Source: Pseudohongiella sp. (GTDB lineage: Bacteria; Pseudomonadota; Gammaproteobacteria; Pseudomonadales; Pseudohongiellaceae). From it: DNA of 64,000 bases. Below the pieces are notes generated by a model. The model saw only the letters and a program-made list of their open reading frames with translations, made no database searches and had not been told where the DNA came from. Positions 41,311 to 51,152 of this stretch are shown here, piece by piece. Each line of letters begins with the position of its first letter. Position 1 is the stretch's first letter. The DNA lies in the NCBI GenBank assembly GCA_030696315.1, contig JAUYSM010000004.1, forward strand, positions 1-64,000. Direction: 5' to 3'. The position numbers were made by a program, and so were the translations under genes.

Positions 41311-42249
41311 TTAACGGGCAGCGCGCTCTGAAATGCTTGGGCCCATCAGATACATCAGTGACTCGTGGGAAAGCGGAGTGCCTTCAGCCATCTGAGTAGA
41401 AGCATTCGCCCAGATTTTGCCTGCGCGATACGTGGCATTGCGTGTCTTGATCTGCAGATCCCGATACTCAGGGGAGTTCTGCGCGAAACCGGAGAAACCA
41501 GCCAGGTCCGCATTACCCAACAGCACCACATCCACACCGGGGACGGATGCGATCTCGTGCGCGTTATTAACGCCCTCGATGGTCTCGATCATCACCACCA
41601 CCAGCATGTTGTCATTGGCGCTGTTACGGAAGGTTTCCCCTGCTGGCACAAAGGGTGTCCAGATGCCTGCTCCCTGTCCACCACCGGCACTGCGGCGAGC
41701 AATAGGCGGGAAGCGGGCGTAGCGTGCTGCCTCGCGCGCCTGAATGGCGTCGTTCACTGTCGGCACAATAATGCCGAGCATGCCCATGTCCATGGCCTTC
41801 TGTACGCTGCCTTCCAGTGCATCGGGTACACGCAGGATAGGTGTGGCGCCGACATTCGGGCAGGCCGCGAACATCTTGGCAACTTCGTCATAACTCAGCG
41901 TGCTGTGCTGCATCTCGAACCAGGTATAGTCGTAGTCCGGTGCTTCTCTGCAGTAGCGCTCGATATCAAAGGTAGAGATTGAGTGGCTGAAAATCTGCTC
42001 GCCACGCAGCAGCTTGGCTTTGGCCGTGTTGTACAGCTGGCGATCGGGTTTTTCCATGTAGTCGCGCACCGCCCAGCCCCAGGGGCGGCCTTCATGAATC
42101 GGAACGGGTTGAACCGCGCCGGTTCCCCAGCCGGTGATGTCAATCGTTTGTTGTGCGAGAGCAGCTGGAGCCGCAGTCAGCAACGGCGCAGTCATGCTGA
42201 CGGTTAACAGTGCAGAGCCAGACAGGAGCTGGCGGAGTGGTTTGATCAT
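41311..42249 (-). CDS. Exported HpcH/HpaI aldolase-like protein
   Basis: A 312-residue protein of the HpcH/HpaI class II aldolase family. It begins with an apparent signal peptide (MIKPLRQLLSGSALLTVSMT ... AAPAALAQ). Key parts: FSHSISTFDIERYCREAPDY, WFEMQHSTLSYDEV, GATPILRVPD, GMLGIIVPTVNDAIQAR (metal and pyruvate region), VVMIETIEGVNNAHEIASVPG with the Glu metal ligand and VVLLGNADLAGFSG. Standard enzymes are cytosolic and cleave 2-keto-3-deoxy acids. The signal makes a periplasmic location likely, which is unusual, and a substrate cannot be assigned. The region upstream (42315-42326) has a perfect palindrome. Confidence 0.85.
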   Translation of the reverse strand: MIKPLRQLLSGSALLTVSMTAPLLTAAPAALAQQTIDITGWGTGAVQPVPIHEGRPWGWAVRDYMEKPDRQLYNTAKAKLLRGEQIFSHSISTFDIERYCREAPDYDYTWFEMQHSTLSYDEVAKMFAACPNVGATPILRVPDALEGSVQKAMDMGMLGIIVPTVNDAIQAREAARYARFPPIARRSAGGGQGAGIWTPFVPAGETFRNSANDNMLVVVMIETIEGVNNAHEIASVPGVDVVLLGNADLAGFSGFAQNSPEYRDLQIKTRNATYRAGKIWANASTQMAEGTPLSHESLMYLMGPSISERAAR

Positions 42250-42605
42250 TGATGATTCCCTTTATTGTTGGTCTGACGTGAGATTGCTTGTGCATCGATA
42301 CCATAGCTCAATTACAAGTGCACTTGCAAAAACACGTGCGCAAATTGCATAAGAGGGTTGACTCTCCTGTCTTTGGTTACCGAGGGTCAATCGGTTTTTG
42401 AGGGAGTCTCTTGTTGATCTTGGTTGTTGCTGGAACGATACCTACTGTTTTGCCTTCGGAGTTTCCCGATTACAACGGATAATCTCAAGCGCCTGAAACT
42501 ATTCGCAAGAATCGATTTGCTCTGACATAATCAGTGCCTGAGACGATTCAAGTATGTCGCTAACTATTCTGAGTTAAACGTCTGTTCAGTAAGGAGTAAA
42601 TACTT
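42250..42605. other. Intergenic region between aldolase-like and OmpA genes
   Basis: No gene; it contains two divergent promoters. The palindrome CAAGTGCACTTG (42315-42326) is perfect and is 66-77 bp before the aldolase-like start, so it may be its operator. CATAAT (42525-42530) with TTCGCA 18 bp upstream is a weak sigma-70-like promoter for ompA. TAAGGAG precedes the ompA start. Confidence 0.45.
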
Positions 42606-43730
42606 ATGATGAATTTTTGTAAGATCAAAAAATTGCCGGTAGCGCCTCTTGCGGTGGCGATGACGCTGTTGTTTGCAAGTTCGTCTGTGTTTGCACAGGA
42701 CAGCGGTTTTTACGGTGGCCTGAATATTGGCAAAAGCCTTGGCAACATATCGTCTGGCAATTTGTCAAAAACGCTGCAGCCCAATGGTTTTGCATTTAAT
42801 ACCTTAGATACATCTGACCGCGATACTGCGTGGAAAGTGCTGGCGGGTTACGATTTCAACCGTTATTTTGCCACTGAGTTGAGCTACTTCGACTTGGGCA
42901 GTTACGATTTCCGGTCGGGACTCAGTCCGGCGGGTAATCTGAGCGGCAAAGCTGATTTGTCCGGCTTTGGGCTGGATGTGGTGGCCACAGTGCCCTTCAC
43001 CGCGAATCTGTCTGGTCTGTTGAGAGCGGGCATCGCGCGTAACTCTGTCAAACAGTCGTTTGCGAGCAGCAGCGCCGCCGCCACTGGTTTTGGCAATCGC
43101 TCAAGCCGGGATTCCAAAGCCAAAGTCGGCATTGGCCTTGAGTATGAGTACTCGGATGCACTGGCCTTCCGCGCAGAGTGGGAACAAGCTCGTTTGCCTG
43201 ATAACCAGATCACCGACTCGAAAGTGAATCTGGCGACGGTGGGTGTGGTTTATCGGTTCGGCCGCACAGCTGCGCCCGCACCTGTTGTTGAGGCATCGGC
43301 TCCTGCCCCTGCGCCAGCGCCGGCACCCGCACCCGCACCACAGCCGGTAAGCGTGACACTGGCAGCCAGCGCACTGTTCGATTTTGATGAGGCAGTTCTG
43401 ACAGCTGCGGGCCGACAGGAGCTTGATGGGCTGGTGCGTCAGATCAATGGATTAAGTTATGAAGCCGTTATTGTTATCGGCCACACGGACCGGATTGGTT
43501 CGCGTGAGTATAACCTCGGGTTGTCCGAGCGTCGGGCTAACGCGGTGCGTGCGCATCTGGTGCAGGGTGGTATTCCAGCCAACAGAATCACTGCCAGCGG
43601 TGTTGCCAACGACCAGCCAGTCACCCCTGCCAGCGGATGCCGTGGTTTGGGCAGCAATGCCGCAACCATTGCGTGTCTGGCGCCGGATCGTCGGGTGGTG
43701 GTTGAGATACACGGTTCACGACAACCTTGA
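42606..43730 (+). CDS. OmpA-family outer membrane protein
   Basis: A 374-residue outer membrane porin-like protein. A signal peptide ends at FAQD (about 30) and precedes an eight-stranded beta-barrel (about 31-215, DSGFYGGLNIGKSLGN to VYRFGR). A proline/alanine linker follows (about 217-250), then the OmpA peptidoglycan-binding domain (LFDFDEAVLTAAGRQELDGL, GHTDRIGSREYNLGLSERRA; the Asp/Arg pair that holds meso-DAP is present). It anchors the outer membrane to the wall. A second ATG one codon later is also possible; TAAGGAG is in place for both. Confidence 0.94.
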   Translation: MMNFCKIKKLPVAPLAVAMTLLFASSSVFAQDSGFYGGLNIGKSLGNISSGNLSKTLQPNGFAFNTLDTSDRDTAWKVLAGYDFNRYFATELSYFDLGSYDFRSGLSPAGNLSGKADLSGFGLDVVATVPFTANLSGLLRAGIARNSVKQSFASSSAAATGFGNRSSRDSKAKVGIGLEYEYSDALAFRAEWEQARLPDNQITDSKVNLATVGVVYRFGRTAAPAPVVEASAPAPAPAPAPAPAPQPVSVTLAASALFDFDEAVLTAAGRQELDGLVRQINGLSYEAVIVIGHTDRIGSREYNLGLSERRANAVRAHLVQGGIPANRITASGVANDQPVTPASGCRGLGSNAATIACLAPDRRVVVEIHGSRQP

Positions 43731-43782
43731 TCAGCCGGCGGTAAAACCGTTTTAGAGAAGATCTGTTTTAGATAAGACGTGC

Positions 43783-43818
43783 AAAAAAAGGACAGCTGCT
43801 CTCAGCTGTCCTTTTTTT
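43783..43818. terminator. Bidirectional intrinsic terminator
   Basis: Poly-A (43783-43789), GGACAGCTG-CTCT-CAGCTGTCC (43790-43811) and poly-T (43812-43818) make a perfect 9-bp stem with T runs for both strands. It serves the ompA gene (+) and the GGDEF gene (-). The stop codon of the latter (43802-43804) is inside the stem. Confidence 0.92.
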
Positions 43819-44956
43819 CGCCCTTTTTATCGCGATACATGCCCGCGTCGGCGACCCCCAGCAGCATATCCGCATTGTCGCCTTCCACGGGAAACACGGC
43901 AGTGCCAATGCTGACTCTGATGTCGATTTCTTCGTCACTTAGTGCCATCTTTCCGTTTAGCTGATGACGGATGCGGTCAATCATTTGTGTTAGCAGCAGG
44001 TCAGAGTCAATCCGTCGCGCCAGCACCACAAATTCGTCTCCGCCCAAGCGCCCGGCAAAATCAGACTCGCGCACGGCTTTACGCAATCGATCTGCCACTT
44101 CTGCCAATACCTTATCGCCTGCGCTGTGACCAAATTTGTCATTGACCAGTTTGAACTTGTTGATATCCAGCATGATCACCGCGAATTTTTCGCCGCTGCG
44201 TTTAGCCTCGATCAAGGCCTGGTTCAGCATTTCGTCAATCCAGCGCCGGTTAGGAAGTGCCGTAAGTGCATCTTCGCGTGCCAGTGACATAACCTGCTGT
44301 CGCGAACGGTAGTAACAAGCAACACTTAAGCCGAATATCCAGGCGATATGCAGATTGGCGGCTGCAAACAGAAACCATTGTGTCGATTGCGTTTCGACCC
44401 CTTGAACTGAGAGTTGATTACCGCTGCTTTCCCAAACCAATCGCCAAAGGATGAGTACGCCTATCATGATGCTGGAGACTGCGGCCATCAGGTTGGCTTG
44501 CAGCTCGCCGCGATCGGAGGTCCTGAAAATCAGGACTGCCCCGGCCAACAATTGAAAAGTCAGGGTAAATGCATCGTGCAGCGCGTCTCGAATGGACGGA
44601 TCTTGTTGGTAAATCCAGGTCAGCAGGGTGAACCCAACAATAAACACCATGAAAAGTTGCTGACGCAGTTTCGATTCATGACCGCGAAAGCGCAGCGCGC
44701 CTTCCAATACCAGAACGTTGGCCGCCATACTGATGCTATTGCTGAGAAATAGCCCCCACCCGTCATCTCCCCCCGCCAAGGCCTGCAACAGAGATGCTAA
44801 CGCGGAAGCCGTGTTGAGCAGTGTTGCCAACATCCAATGCAGGACTCCCGGCATATCCCGGTTAATGCGCCAGATCAGAAACATCACAATAAACGCGGTC
44901 AGCGCCAAAGTGATGAACATCACGATCAAAGTGGCAATATCAAGTTGCAAAGGCAT
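43802..44956 (-). CDS. Diguanylate cyclase (GGDEF) with membrane sensor
   Basis: A 384-residue enzyme that makes c-di-GMP. Six or seven membrane helices lie at about 10-215. The catalytic GGDEF domain (about 230-384) contains DINKFKLVNDKFGHSAGDKV and AGRLGGDEFVVLARR (GGDEF intact). The RxxD inhibitory I-site is not clear, so product feedback may be weak. No EAL domain. The stop lies in the bidirectional terminator. The ligand or signal is unknown. Confidence 0.94.
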   Translation of the reverse strand: MPLQLDIATLIVMFITLALTAFIVMFLIWRINRDMPGVLHWMLATLLNTASALASLLQALAGGDDGWGLFLSNSISMAANVLVLEGALRFRGHESKLRQQLFMVFIVGFTLLTWIYQQDPSIRDALHDAFTLTFQLLAGAVLIFRTSDRGELQANLMAAVSSIMIGVLILWRLVWESSGNQLSVQGVETQSTQWFLFAAANLHIAWIFGLSVACYYRSRQQVMSLAREDALTALPNRRWIDEMLNQALIEAKRSGEKFAVIMLDINKFKLVNDKFGHSAGDKVLAEVADRLRKAVRESDFAGRLGGDEFVVLARRIDSDLLLTQMIDRIRHQLNGKMALSDEEIDIRVSIGTAVFPVEGDNADMLLGVADAGMYRDKKGEKKDS

Positions 44957-45037
44957 GGGGCAGCGTTTCCGTTTCCGGCGTGTTTGTTGTTATGGGGCGC
45001 ACTTCAGCCCATGCCCGGCACTGCGGTATTTGTGCGG

Positions 45038-45481
45038 TCAGGCAGATGCGCCGCTGCGCAAACCAGCGATTTCTGACGGTGTCGCTTTCAGAGCGTTGGC
45101 AATCCGGTCAAAGTAATCCAACTCAAACTCGCGGATGTGGTCATCCGCACGCAGCACGCGCACCAGGCTTTGCAGGATCAAAATTCTGTCTTCATCACCC
45201 AGTTTACGAGTGGCTTTTTTGAGGTATCGGTCAATCGATTGTCGCTCAAACATCTCGGATGTTGCGGCCAGCTTGATGTCGGTTTCACTGACCGTTTCAC
45301 CCAGCACATCTGCGAGTATCGCTTGCACCGTCGCAACTTCCTCGGGTTCAACATTGGTATCTGCGCTTGTGGCGCGCGCCAGCACCAGAATCAACAACTC
45401 GCGCATCAATTGTGTTGATGCACCGTTATTGTCAGAACTTTGAAACAGGCTGGTAAGTGACGTGAAATTGACCGGGCTCAT
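45038..45481 (-). CDS. TerB-like protein
   Basis: A 147-residue helical TerB-family protein (tellurite resistance TerB-like). RELLILVLARATSADTNVEP and EEVATVQAILADVLGETVSE show the acidic helix pairs of the fold, followed by DEDRILILQSLVRVLRADDH. The metal/acidic residues at the start of the second repeat are present. TerB-like proteins are thought to act at the membrane with other Ter proteins; none are near, so resistance itself cannot be claimed. GGAG is 12 nt ahead of the ATG. Confidence 0.82.
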   Translation of the reverse strand: MSPVNFTSLTSLFQSSDNNGASTQLMRELLILVLARATSADTNVEPEEVATVQAILADVLGETVSETDIKLAATSEMFERQSIDRYLKKATRKLGDEDRILILQSLVRVLRADDHIREFELDYFDRIANALKATPSEIAGLRSGASA

Positions 45482-45758
45482 ATACAGTATTATCTCCAGG
45501 AGGATGGGCAGTCTTTATAGCACTGAGAGTATCAGGTGAAGAGATTGCGTATCAACCGGGCTTTGGTTTTTGAATCGGAATATTTCAAAATGCAATAATC
45601 CTTAAAGGTCGGAATTTCCGGGTGCTCTGAACCCGCACATCATGTAAAATGCCGCTCCATTGAAAGGCAGCCCTTGATTGACGCAAGGGGCCACAGGCTC
45701 CAGCGCACTCACGCTCCAGCCCAACCAGCTTCTGACTTACCACTTAGCGGGGAATTGC

Positions 45759-47018
45759 ATGTTTACTACCATCATGACTATTAAAGACTTTGATCCGGAT
45801 CTGTTTGAGGCCATTGAAGGCGAGCGTCAGCGTCAGGAAGAGCACATCGAGCTGATCGCCTCTGAAAACTACACCAGCCCGCGCGTGATGGAAGCGCAAG
45901 GCAGTGTATTGACTAACAAATATGCCGAAGGTTACCCCGGCAAACGTTATTACGGCGGTTGCGAGTTTGTTGATGTGGTTGAGACACTGGCCATCGAGCG
46001 TGCCAAGCAGCTGTTTGGTGCCGACTACGCCAACGTTCAGCCTCACTCAGGTTCACAAGCCAATGCTGCGGTGTATTTTGCGTTGCTGAAGCCGGGCGAT
46101 ACTGTGCTAGGCATGAGCCTGGCCCATGGTGGTCACCTGACTCACGGTGCCAGCGTCAGTTTTTCAGGCCGAATTTACAACGCCGTTCAGTACGGCATCA
46201 ACGACCAGACCGGCGAAATTGACTACGCCGAAGTGGAAGCGCTGGCGCTTGAGCACAAACCAAAAATGATCGTGGCGGGATTCTCTGCTTACTCGCGCAT
46301 CATTGATTGGCAGAAATTCCGTGATATCGCTGACAAAGTCGGTGCTTATCTGCTGGTGGACATGGCGCACGTTGCGGGTCTGGTGGCAGCGGGCGAATAC
46401 CCAAGTCCGGTGAAGATTGCTGATGTCACTACATCAACCACGCACAAAACCCTGGGTGGTCCACGCGGCGGTATTATTCTGGCCAAGTCCAATCCCGAGC
46501 TGGAGAAAAAACTGAATTTTGCGGTATTCCCGGAAAGTCAGGGCGGCCCGTTGATGCACATCATTGCCGCGAAAGCCGTGTGTTTTAAAGAAGCCATGAG
46601 CGAAGAGTTCAAAACCTACCAGCAGCAGGTGGTTAAAAACGCCCGCGTGATGGCTGAAGGTTTTATCAAGCGTGGATTTGAAGTGGTGTCTGGTGGTACG
46701 GATGATCACCTGTTTCTGCTGAGTCTGGTCAAACAGGAAATAACCGGTAAAGATGCCGATGCAGCGCTGGGTCGCGCGTACATTACCGTGAACAAGAATG
46801 CTGTGCCTAATGATCCGCGTCCGCCGTTTGTGACCAGTGGCCTGCGTATTGGTTCACCAGCAGTCACGCGTCGTGGTTTTAAAGAAGCCGAAGTTGCGCA
46901 ACTGACCGAGTGGATGTGTGACATTCTGGACGACATCAAAAACGAAGCTGTCATTGATGCGGTACGTGAAAAAGTCAAAGCGCTGTGTGCGCGCTTTCCC
47001 GTGTACAAAAGCGCGTAA
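45759..47018 (+). CDS. glyA: Serine hydroxymethyltransferase
   Basis: A 419-residue PLP enzyme that turns serine plus tetrahydrofolate into glycine and 5,10-methylene-THF. [17 protein letters not shown] is the substrate loop, [15 protein letters not shown] carries the PLP lysine (in HKTL), and [11 protein letters not shown] is the dimer-loop motif. The start at 45759 ([15 protein letters not shown]) lines up with the E. coli N-terminus; an ORF start at 45678 adds 27 unlikely residues. AGCGGGG precedes it. A possible promoter TTGAAT ... AATAAT lies near 45566-45600. Not overlapping nrdR, 25 nt ahead of it. Confidence 0.97.
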   Translation: MFTTIMTIKDFDPDLFEAIEGERQRQEEHIELIASENYTSPRVMEAQGSVLTNKYAEGYPGKRYYGGCEFVDVVETLAIERAKQLFGADYANVQPHSGSQANAAVYFALLKPGDTVLGMSLAHGGHLTHGASVSFSGRIYNAVQYGINDQTGEIDYAEVEALALEHKPKMIVAGFSAYSRIIDWQKFRDIADKVGAYLLVDMAHVAGLVAAGEYPSPVKIADVTTSTTHKTLGGPRGGIILAKSNPELEKKLNFAVFPESQGGPLMHIIAAKAVCFKEAMSEEFKTYQQQVVKNARVMAEGFIKRGFEVVSGGTDDHLFLLSLVKQEITGKDADAALGRAYITVNKNAVPNDPRPPFVTSGLRIGSPAVTRRGFKEAEVAQLTEWMCDILDDIKNEAVIDAVREKVKALCARFPVYKSA

Positions 47019-47043
47019 GTAAGCGCTTCCGAGACGCCTGACC

Positions 47044-47532
47044 ATGCATTGTCCCTTTTGTGGCGCGCTGGATACCAAGGTGATTGACTCGCGGCTGGTC
47101 GCTGAAGGCGACCAGGTGCGACGTCGTCGTGAGTGTATTACCTGTGAGGAGCGCTTCACGACCTACGAAACTGCTGAGCTGGTGATGCCTCGTATCATCA
47201 AACAGAACGGCAATCGTGAGCCTTTTGACGAGAGCAAACTGTATTCCGGCCTGAACAAAGCGCTGGAAAAGCGTCCGGTCAGTGTGGAAGCTGTTGAATC
47301 AGCCGTTAACCGTATAAAGCATTACATCCGAGCAACTGGCGAGCGCGAAGTGCCCTCCGGTTTGCTGGGTGAAGCGGTCATGCGTGAGCTGCGGCAACTG
47401 GACGAAGTGGCGTTTGTGCGCTTTGCCTCGGTGTACCGCAGCTTTAAGGATCTGAATGAGTTCCGGGCTGAAATCGATCGTTTGTCCAATGATGATCACC
47501 TGCCTGGGCAAAAAACCTCAGATCAGGGCTGA
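47044..47532 (+). CDS. nrdR: Transcriptional repressor NrdR
   Basis: A 162-residue regulator that represses ribonucleotide reductase genes in response to (d)ATP. The zinc ribbon is [17 protein letters not shown] then [12 protein letters not shown] (four Cys at about 3, 6, 31, 34), followed by an ATP-cone (about 49-140: [20 protein letters not shown]). Full-length. It heads the rib-nus-thi cluster, usual in gammaproteobacteria. Starts 25 nt after glyA. Confidence 0.97.
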   Translation: MHCPFCGALDTKVIDSRLVAEGDQVRRRRECITCEERFTTYETAELVMPRIIKQNGNREPFDESKLYSGLNKALEKRPVSVEAVESAVNRIKHYIRATGEREVPSGLLGEAVMRELRQLDEVAFVRFASVYRSFKDLNEFRAEIDRLSNDDHLPGQKTSDQG

Positions 47533-47609
47533 TATTGCAGAGAGTCCCTAATAATCCGTCGTGAAGCGACAGTGTTGACTGTTACGTTTCCCGGGCCTGC
47601 TGGAGTCAT

Positions 47610-48761
47610 GTGTCGGTGATTGCTGAACAAGCTATGCAAAGGGCGCTTGCCCTCGCCCAGTCGGTATTGACTGCCGGCCCTAACCCTCGGGTGGGTTGCG
47701 TGATTGTGCGCGACGGAGAGATTGTGGGTGAAGGTTTTCACGCGCGTGCCGGTGATCCACATGCAGAAGCCAATGCCTTGCGGCTGGCGGGAGAGCTTGC
47801 CCATGGTGCTACCGTGTATGTGTCGCTGGAACCGTGTTCACATACCGGGCGGACGCCGCCCTGTTCGGATGCCCTGATTCACGCGGGTGTCGCCGAAGTG
47901 ATTTTTGCGGGTGCGGATCCCAATCCCAAAGTCTCTGGTCGTGGCTTAACCCGTATGCGCGAAGCGGGTATCAAGGTCAGTGGACCGGTGTTACCTGAAC
48001 AGGCTGATGCTATCAATCCCGGTTTTATCAAACGCATGAAACACGGTTTGCCGTGGGTGCGTTGCAAAATGGCGATGAGCATAGATGGGCGCACTGCGAT
48101 GGCCAGCGGTGAAAGCAAATGGATCACCGGACCTGCCGCACGCGCCGACGTGCAACGCCTGCGCGCCACCAGTTGTGCGGTATTGACCGGTGTGAATACC
48201 GTGCTGGTCGATAATCCCTCGTTGAATGTCCGTGTAGAAGAATTGACCGATCCGCGCGCTCAGCATCTGGCAGGTAAGCAGCCTTTGCGCGTGGTGCTGG
48301 ATTCTGCACTGCGTACGCCTATGGATGCGCGACTGTTTGATTCCGCAGGCGATGTGTTGTTGCTGTGTGCCTCAACGGCGCTGGCTGATGATGCGCGTTA
48401 TGAGCGTGCCGGTGTGCTGGTGCGCTCCATGCCCATGACGCAAAGCGGGCGAGTTGATCTGCGCGCAACCCTGAGCATGCTGGCGCTGGATTTTGATTGT
48501 AATGATGTGTTGATTGAAGCTGGCCCAACACTGGCCGGCGCCATGATTCAGGCGGGGCTGGTGGACGAGTTGGTCATTTATATGGGCGCCAAACTGTTGG
48601 GTAATGACGCCATGCCTTTGTTCAAGCTGGATGGACTGACAACGATGGCAGATCAGATTGCGCTGAAGATTGTCGACATTGAGCAGCTGGGCGACGATTG
48701 CCGCCTGATTGCGGTGCCGTCGCTTGCTTCCAACAACATGACATCGACTCAGAGGAGTTAA
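47610..48761 (+). CDS. ribD: Riboflavin biosynthesis deaminase/reductase RibD
   Basis: A 383-residue two-domain enzyme. The N-terminal zinc deaminase (about 1-145) has HAEANALRLAG and EPCSHTGRTPPCSDALI (the Cys-His zinc site). The C-terminal reductase (about 146-365) has VRCKMAMSIDGRTAMASGES and VLIEAGPTLAGAMI. It makes the 5-amino-6-ribitylamino uracil phosphate precursor. GTG start (47610), 77 nt after nrdR. Normal length. Confidence 0.97.
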   Translation: MSVIAEQAMQRALALAQSVLTAGPNPRVGCVIVRDGEIVGEGFHARAGDPHAEANALRLAGELAHGATVYVSLEPCSHTGRTPPCSDALIHAGVAEVIFAGADPNPKVSGRGLTRMREAGIKVSGPVLPEQADAINPGFIKRMKHGLPWVRCKMAMSIDGRTAMASGESKWITGPAARADVQRLRATSCAVLTGVNTVLVDNPSLNVRVEELTDPRAQHLAGKQPLRVVLDSALRTPMDARLFDSAGDVLLLCASTALADDARYERAGVLVRSMPMTQSGRVDLRATLSMLALDFDCNDVLIEAGPTLAGAMIQAGLVDELVIYMGAKLLGNDAMPLFKLDGLTTMADQIALKIVDIEQLGDDCRLIAVPSLASNNMTSTQRS

Positions 48762-48765
48762 TCGT

Positions 48766-49425
48766 TTGTTCACCGGTATTATTGAAGCTTTAGGGCAGGT
48801 CAGTGAACTCAGTCTGCGCAGCAAAGAATGGCGGCTGCGTGTCAGCTGCCCAGCACTGGATTTTTCGGATGTGAAACTGGGTGACAGCATCGCGGTGAAC
48901 GGTTGCTGTCTGACAGTGACTGATTTTGACCTTCAGGGATTCAGCGCAGATGTCTCCAACGAGACGATCAGTCTGACCACCTTTCGTTTTCTCAAATCAG
49001 GTTCCAAAGTCAATCTGGAAAAAGCCCTGACTCCTCGCACACGCTTGGGTGGGCATCTGGTCAGCGGTCATGTGGATGGTGTTGGCGAGATCATCAGTCT
49101 CAGCGAAGATGGCGGCAGCTGGCGTCTGGACGTGCGCGTGCCCGACGAACTGGCCAAATACATCGCCCAGAAGGGTTCGGTGTGTATCGATGGTACCAGC
49201 CTGACGGTCAACGCTGTGTCCGGTGCCGTGTTCGGTGTTAACATCATTCCTCACACGCAAAACGCCACCATTATTCATACTTATCGTGTCGGACATCAGG
49301 TCAATATTGAAGTAGATCTGATCAGTCGTTATCTGGAACGGCTGATTCTCGGAGACAAAGCCGCGCAGCCGTCTGCGGGCGGTGGTCTGACACAAGCGTT
49401 TTTGGCCGAGCATGGTTTTAATTAA
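48766..49425 (+). CDS. ribE: Riboflavin synthase alpha chain
   Basis: A 219-residue riboflavin synthase (also named ribC in some species) with two similar barrels. MFTGIIEALGQ begins barrel 1, with IAVNGCCLTV, and HLVSGHVDGVG ... IDGTSLTVNAV makes barrel 2. It converts two 6,7-dimethyl-8-ribityllumazines into riboflavin. The start is TTG at 48766 after AGAGGAG (48751-48757), and 5 nt separate it from the ribD stop. Confidence 0.96.
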   Translation: MFTGIIEALGQVSELSLRSKEWRLRVSCPALDFSDVKLGDSIAVNGCCLTVTDFDLQGFSADVSNETISLTTFRFLKSGSKVNLEKALTPRTRLGGHLVSGHVDGVGEIISLSEDGGSWRLDVRVPDELAKYIAQKGSVCIDGTSLTVNAVSGAVFGVNIIPHTQNATIIHTYRVGHQVNIEVDLISRYLERLILGDKAAQPSAGGGLTQAFLAEHGFN

Positions 49426-49488
49426 GTGCATGGTGCCAATCAAGAACACGGTTCAATTTAACAAACAGCAGGTTAATAAGCATACGCT

Positions 49489-50610
49489 ATGAAACTGAAC
49501 ACAATTGAAGAGCTGATTGATGATATCCGTCAGGGCAAAATGGTTATCCTCATGGATGACGAGGATCGCGAGAACGAAGGCGATCTGATTATTGCGGCCG
49601 AGCGGGTGAGCGCTGAAGACATCAATTTTATGGCGAAACATGCGCGTGGGCTGGTGTGTCTGACCTTGACCCGTCAGCGTTGTGAGCAGTTGGACCTGGG
49701 TTTGATGGTCAGTAAAAACAATACCCCGTACAACACCAATTTTACCGTGTCTATTGAGGCGGCAACCGGTGTGACAACGGGCATCTCCGCCGCAGACCGT
49801 GCACGCACCATACAGGTAGCCGTGGCGCGTGATGCCAAGCCCGAAGATATTGTGCAGCCCGGTCATATTTTCCCAATCATGGCGCAGCCCGGTGGTGTGT
49901 TGCGCCGCGCAGGTCATACCGAAGCCGGTTGTGATCTGGCGCGTCTGGCGGGGTATACCCCGGCAGCAGCGATTGTCGAAATCATGAATGAAGATGGCAC
50001 CATGGCGCGCCGTCCTGATCTGGAAGTGTTTGCTGAAAAACACGGATTGAAGATCGGCACCATTGTTGATTTGATTCACTACCGGATCGCCAATGAACAT
50101 ACCGTGGTGAAAAAGAGCAGTAATGTGCTGTCCACCGAATACGGCAGCTTTACCCTGCATACCTTTGAAGACACAATTTCCGGCGGAACCCACCTGGCAT
50201 TTACCATGGGTGATATCAGCAAAGAGCATCCAACGCTGGTGCGTGTGCACATCGCCAGCACGCTGCGCGATATCTGCAATGTGGTTGTCCCGGGCGGCAC
50301 GAGCTGGTCATTCAGCCGGGCGCTGGAGCGTATTGCAGCTGAAGGCAAAGGCGTGGCCGTGCTGCTCAGTGGTGATGACTACGATGAAGACATCAATGAG
50401 AGCATCGCCAGTGTGGTGGGGCATCGCAAAATCATCCCGCGTCGCCATCGTCACGCCGGCAGTGATGTGACCATTGGCACCGGGTCTCAAATTCTCAGGG
50501 AACTGGGCGTGGGCAAAATGCGCCTACTCAGTTACCCGGCAAAATTTAATGCCGTCACCGGTTTTGATCTTGAAGTGGTTGAGTTTGTGCAGTTTGACGT
50601 TTCAGCGTAA
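49489..50610 (+). CDS. ribBA: RibBA: DHBP synthase with degenerate GTP cyclohydrolase II half
   Basis: A 373-residue protein. The N-terminal DHBP synthase (about 1-205) is intact: MDDEDRENEGDLIIAAERV, HTEAGCDLARLAG. It makes 3,4-dihydroxybutanone phosphate. The C-terminal half is RibA-like (about 210-373), but where true RibA has the zinc cysteines ([15 protein letters not shown]) it reads HIASTLRDICNVVVPGG. Those ligands are missing, so this half is likely non-catalytic. A real RibA is encoded at 53175. The same degenerate RibBA is known from other gammaproteobacteria. No FMN riboswitch was recognised in the 63-nt gap upstream. Confidence 0.95.
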   Translation: MKLNTIEELIDDIRQGKMVILMDDEDRENEGDLIIAAERVSAEDINFMAKHARGLVCLTLTRQRCEQLDLGLMVSKNNTPYNTNFTVSIEAATGVTTGISAADRARTIQVAVARDAKPEDIVQPGHIFPIMAQPGGVLRRAGHTEAGCDLARLAGYTPAAAIVEIMNEDGTMARRPDLEVFAEKHGLKIGTIVDLIHYRIANEHTVVKKSSNVLSTEYGSFTLHTFEDTISGGTHLAFTMGDISKEHPTLVRVHIASTLRDICNVVVPGGTSWSFSRALERIAAEGKGVAVLLSGDDYDEDINESIASVVGHRKIIPRRHRHAGSDVTIGTGSQILRELGVGKMRLLSYPAKFNAVTGFDLEVVEFVQFDVSA

Positions 50611-50671
50611 AACAGCGGCGTGACCGGTTGGGCTTCTACAGCTTTGTGTTATTGAATGAGAGGAATACAGC

Positions 50672-51148
50672 ATGAGCGGAATTCGCAGAATTGAAGGGGA
50701 TTTTCTCCCGGGTAATGGTCGTTTTATCATTGTGGCATCACGATTCAATTGGTTTATTGTTGAAAAACTGGTGGACGGTGCTGTGGATGCGCTGCGTCGC
50801 CATGGCGTCTCTGAAGACAACATTACCATTGTGATGGCACCTGGCGCCTATGAGCTGCCCGTGTTGGCCAAACGCGTGTTAGCCAAACATCCTTGCGATG
50901 CGATGATTGCCATTGGTGCGGTGATTCGTGGTGGCACACCGCATTTTGACTATGTAGCGGGTGAGTGTGTAAAGGGGCTGGCGCATGTCAGCCTTGATAC
51001 CGGTACGCCGATTGCCTTTGGTGTGTTGACCGTGGACTCCATCGAACAGGCAATTGAACGCGCGGGCACCAAAGCCGGCAATAAAGGCGCGGAAGCAGCG
51101 CTGGGTGCACTGGAAATGGTCAGTGTCATCAACAAGCTGGGAGCCTGA
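50672..51148 (+). CDS. ribH: 6,7-dimethyl-8-ribityllumazine synthase
   Basis: A 158-residue enzyme forming the 60- or 10-meric shell that joins the two riboflavin precursors. [20 protein letters not shown] (about 27-46), VPGAYELP-equivalent [34 protein letters not shown] (with the active His) and [20 protein letters not shown] are family blocks. ATG after GAGAGGAA. The stop is four nt from the GTG of nusB. Confidence 0.96.
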   Translation: MSGIRRIEGDFLPGNGRFIIVASRFNWFIVEKLVDGAVDALRRHGVSEDNITIVMAPGAYELPVLAKRVLAKHPCDAMIAIGAVIRGGTPHFDYVAGECVKGLAHVSLDTGTPIAFGVLTVDSIEQAIERAGTKAGNKGAEAALGALEMVSVINKLGA

Positions 51149-51152
51149 CAGC

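Noticed and set aside
43266-43350. Short repeated CCTGCCCCTGCGCCAGC units that could look like a CRISPR or repeat array
   Set aside because: They encode the Pro-Ala linker of the OmpA protein.
49426-49488. FMN riboswitch before ribBA
   Set aside because: The gap is only 63 nt and lacks the conserved RFN stems.
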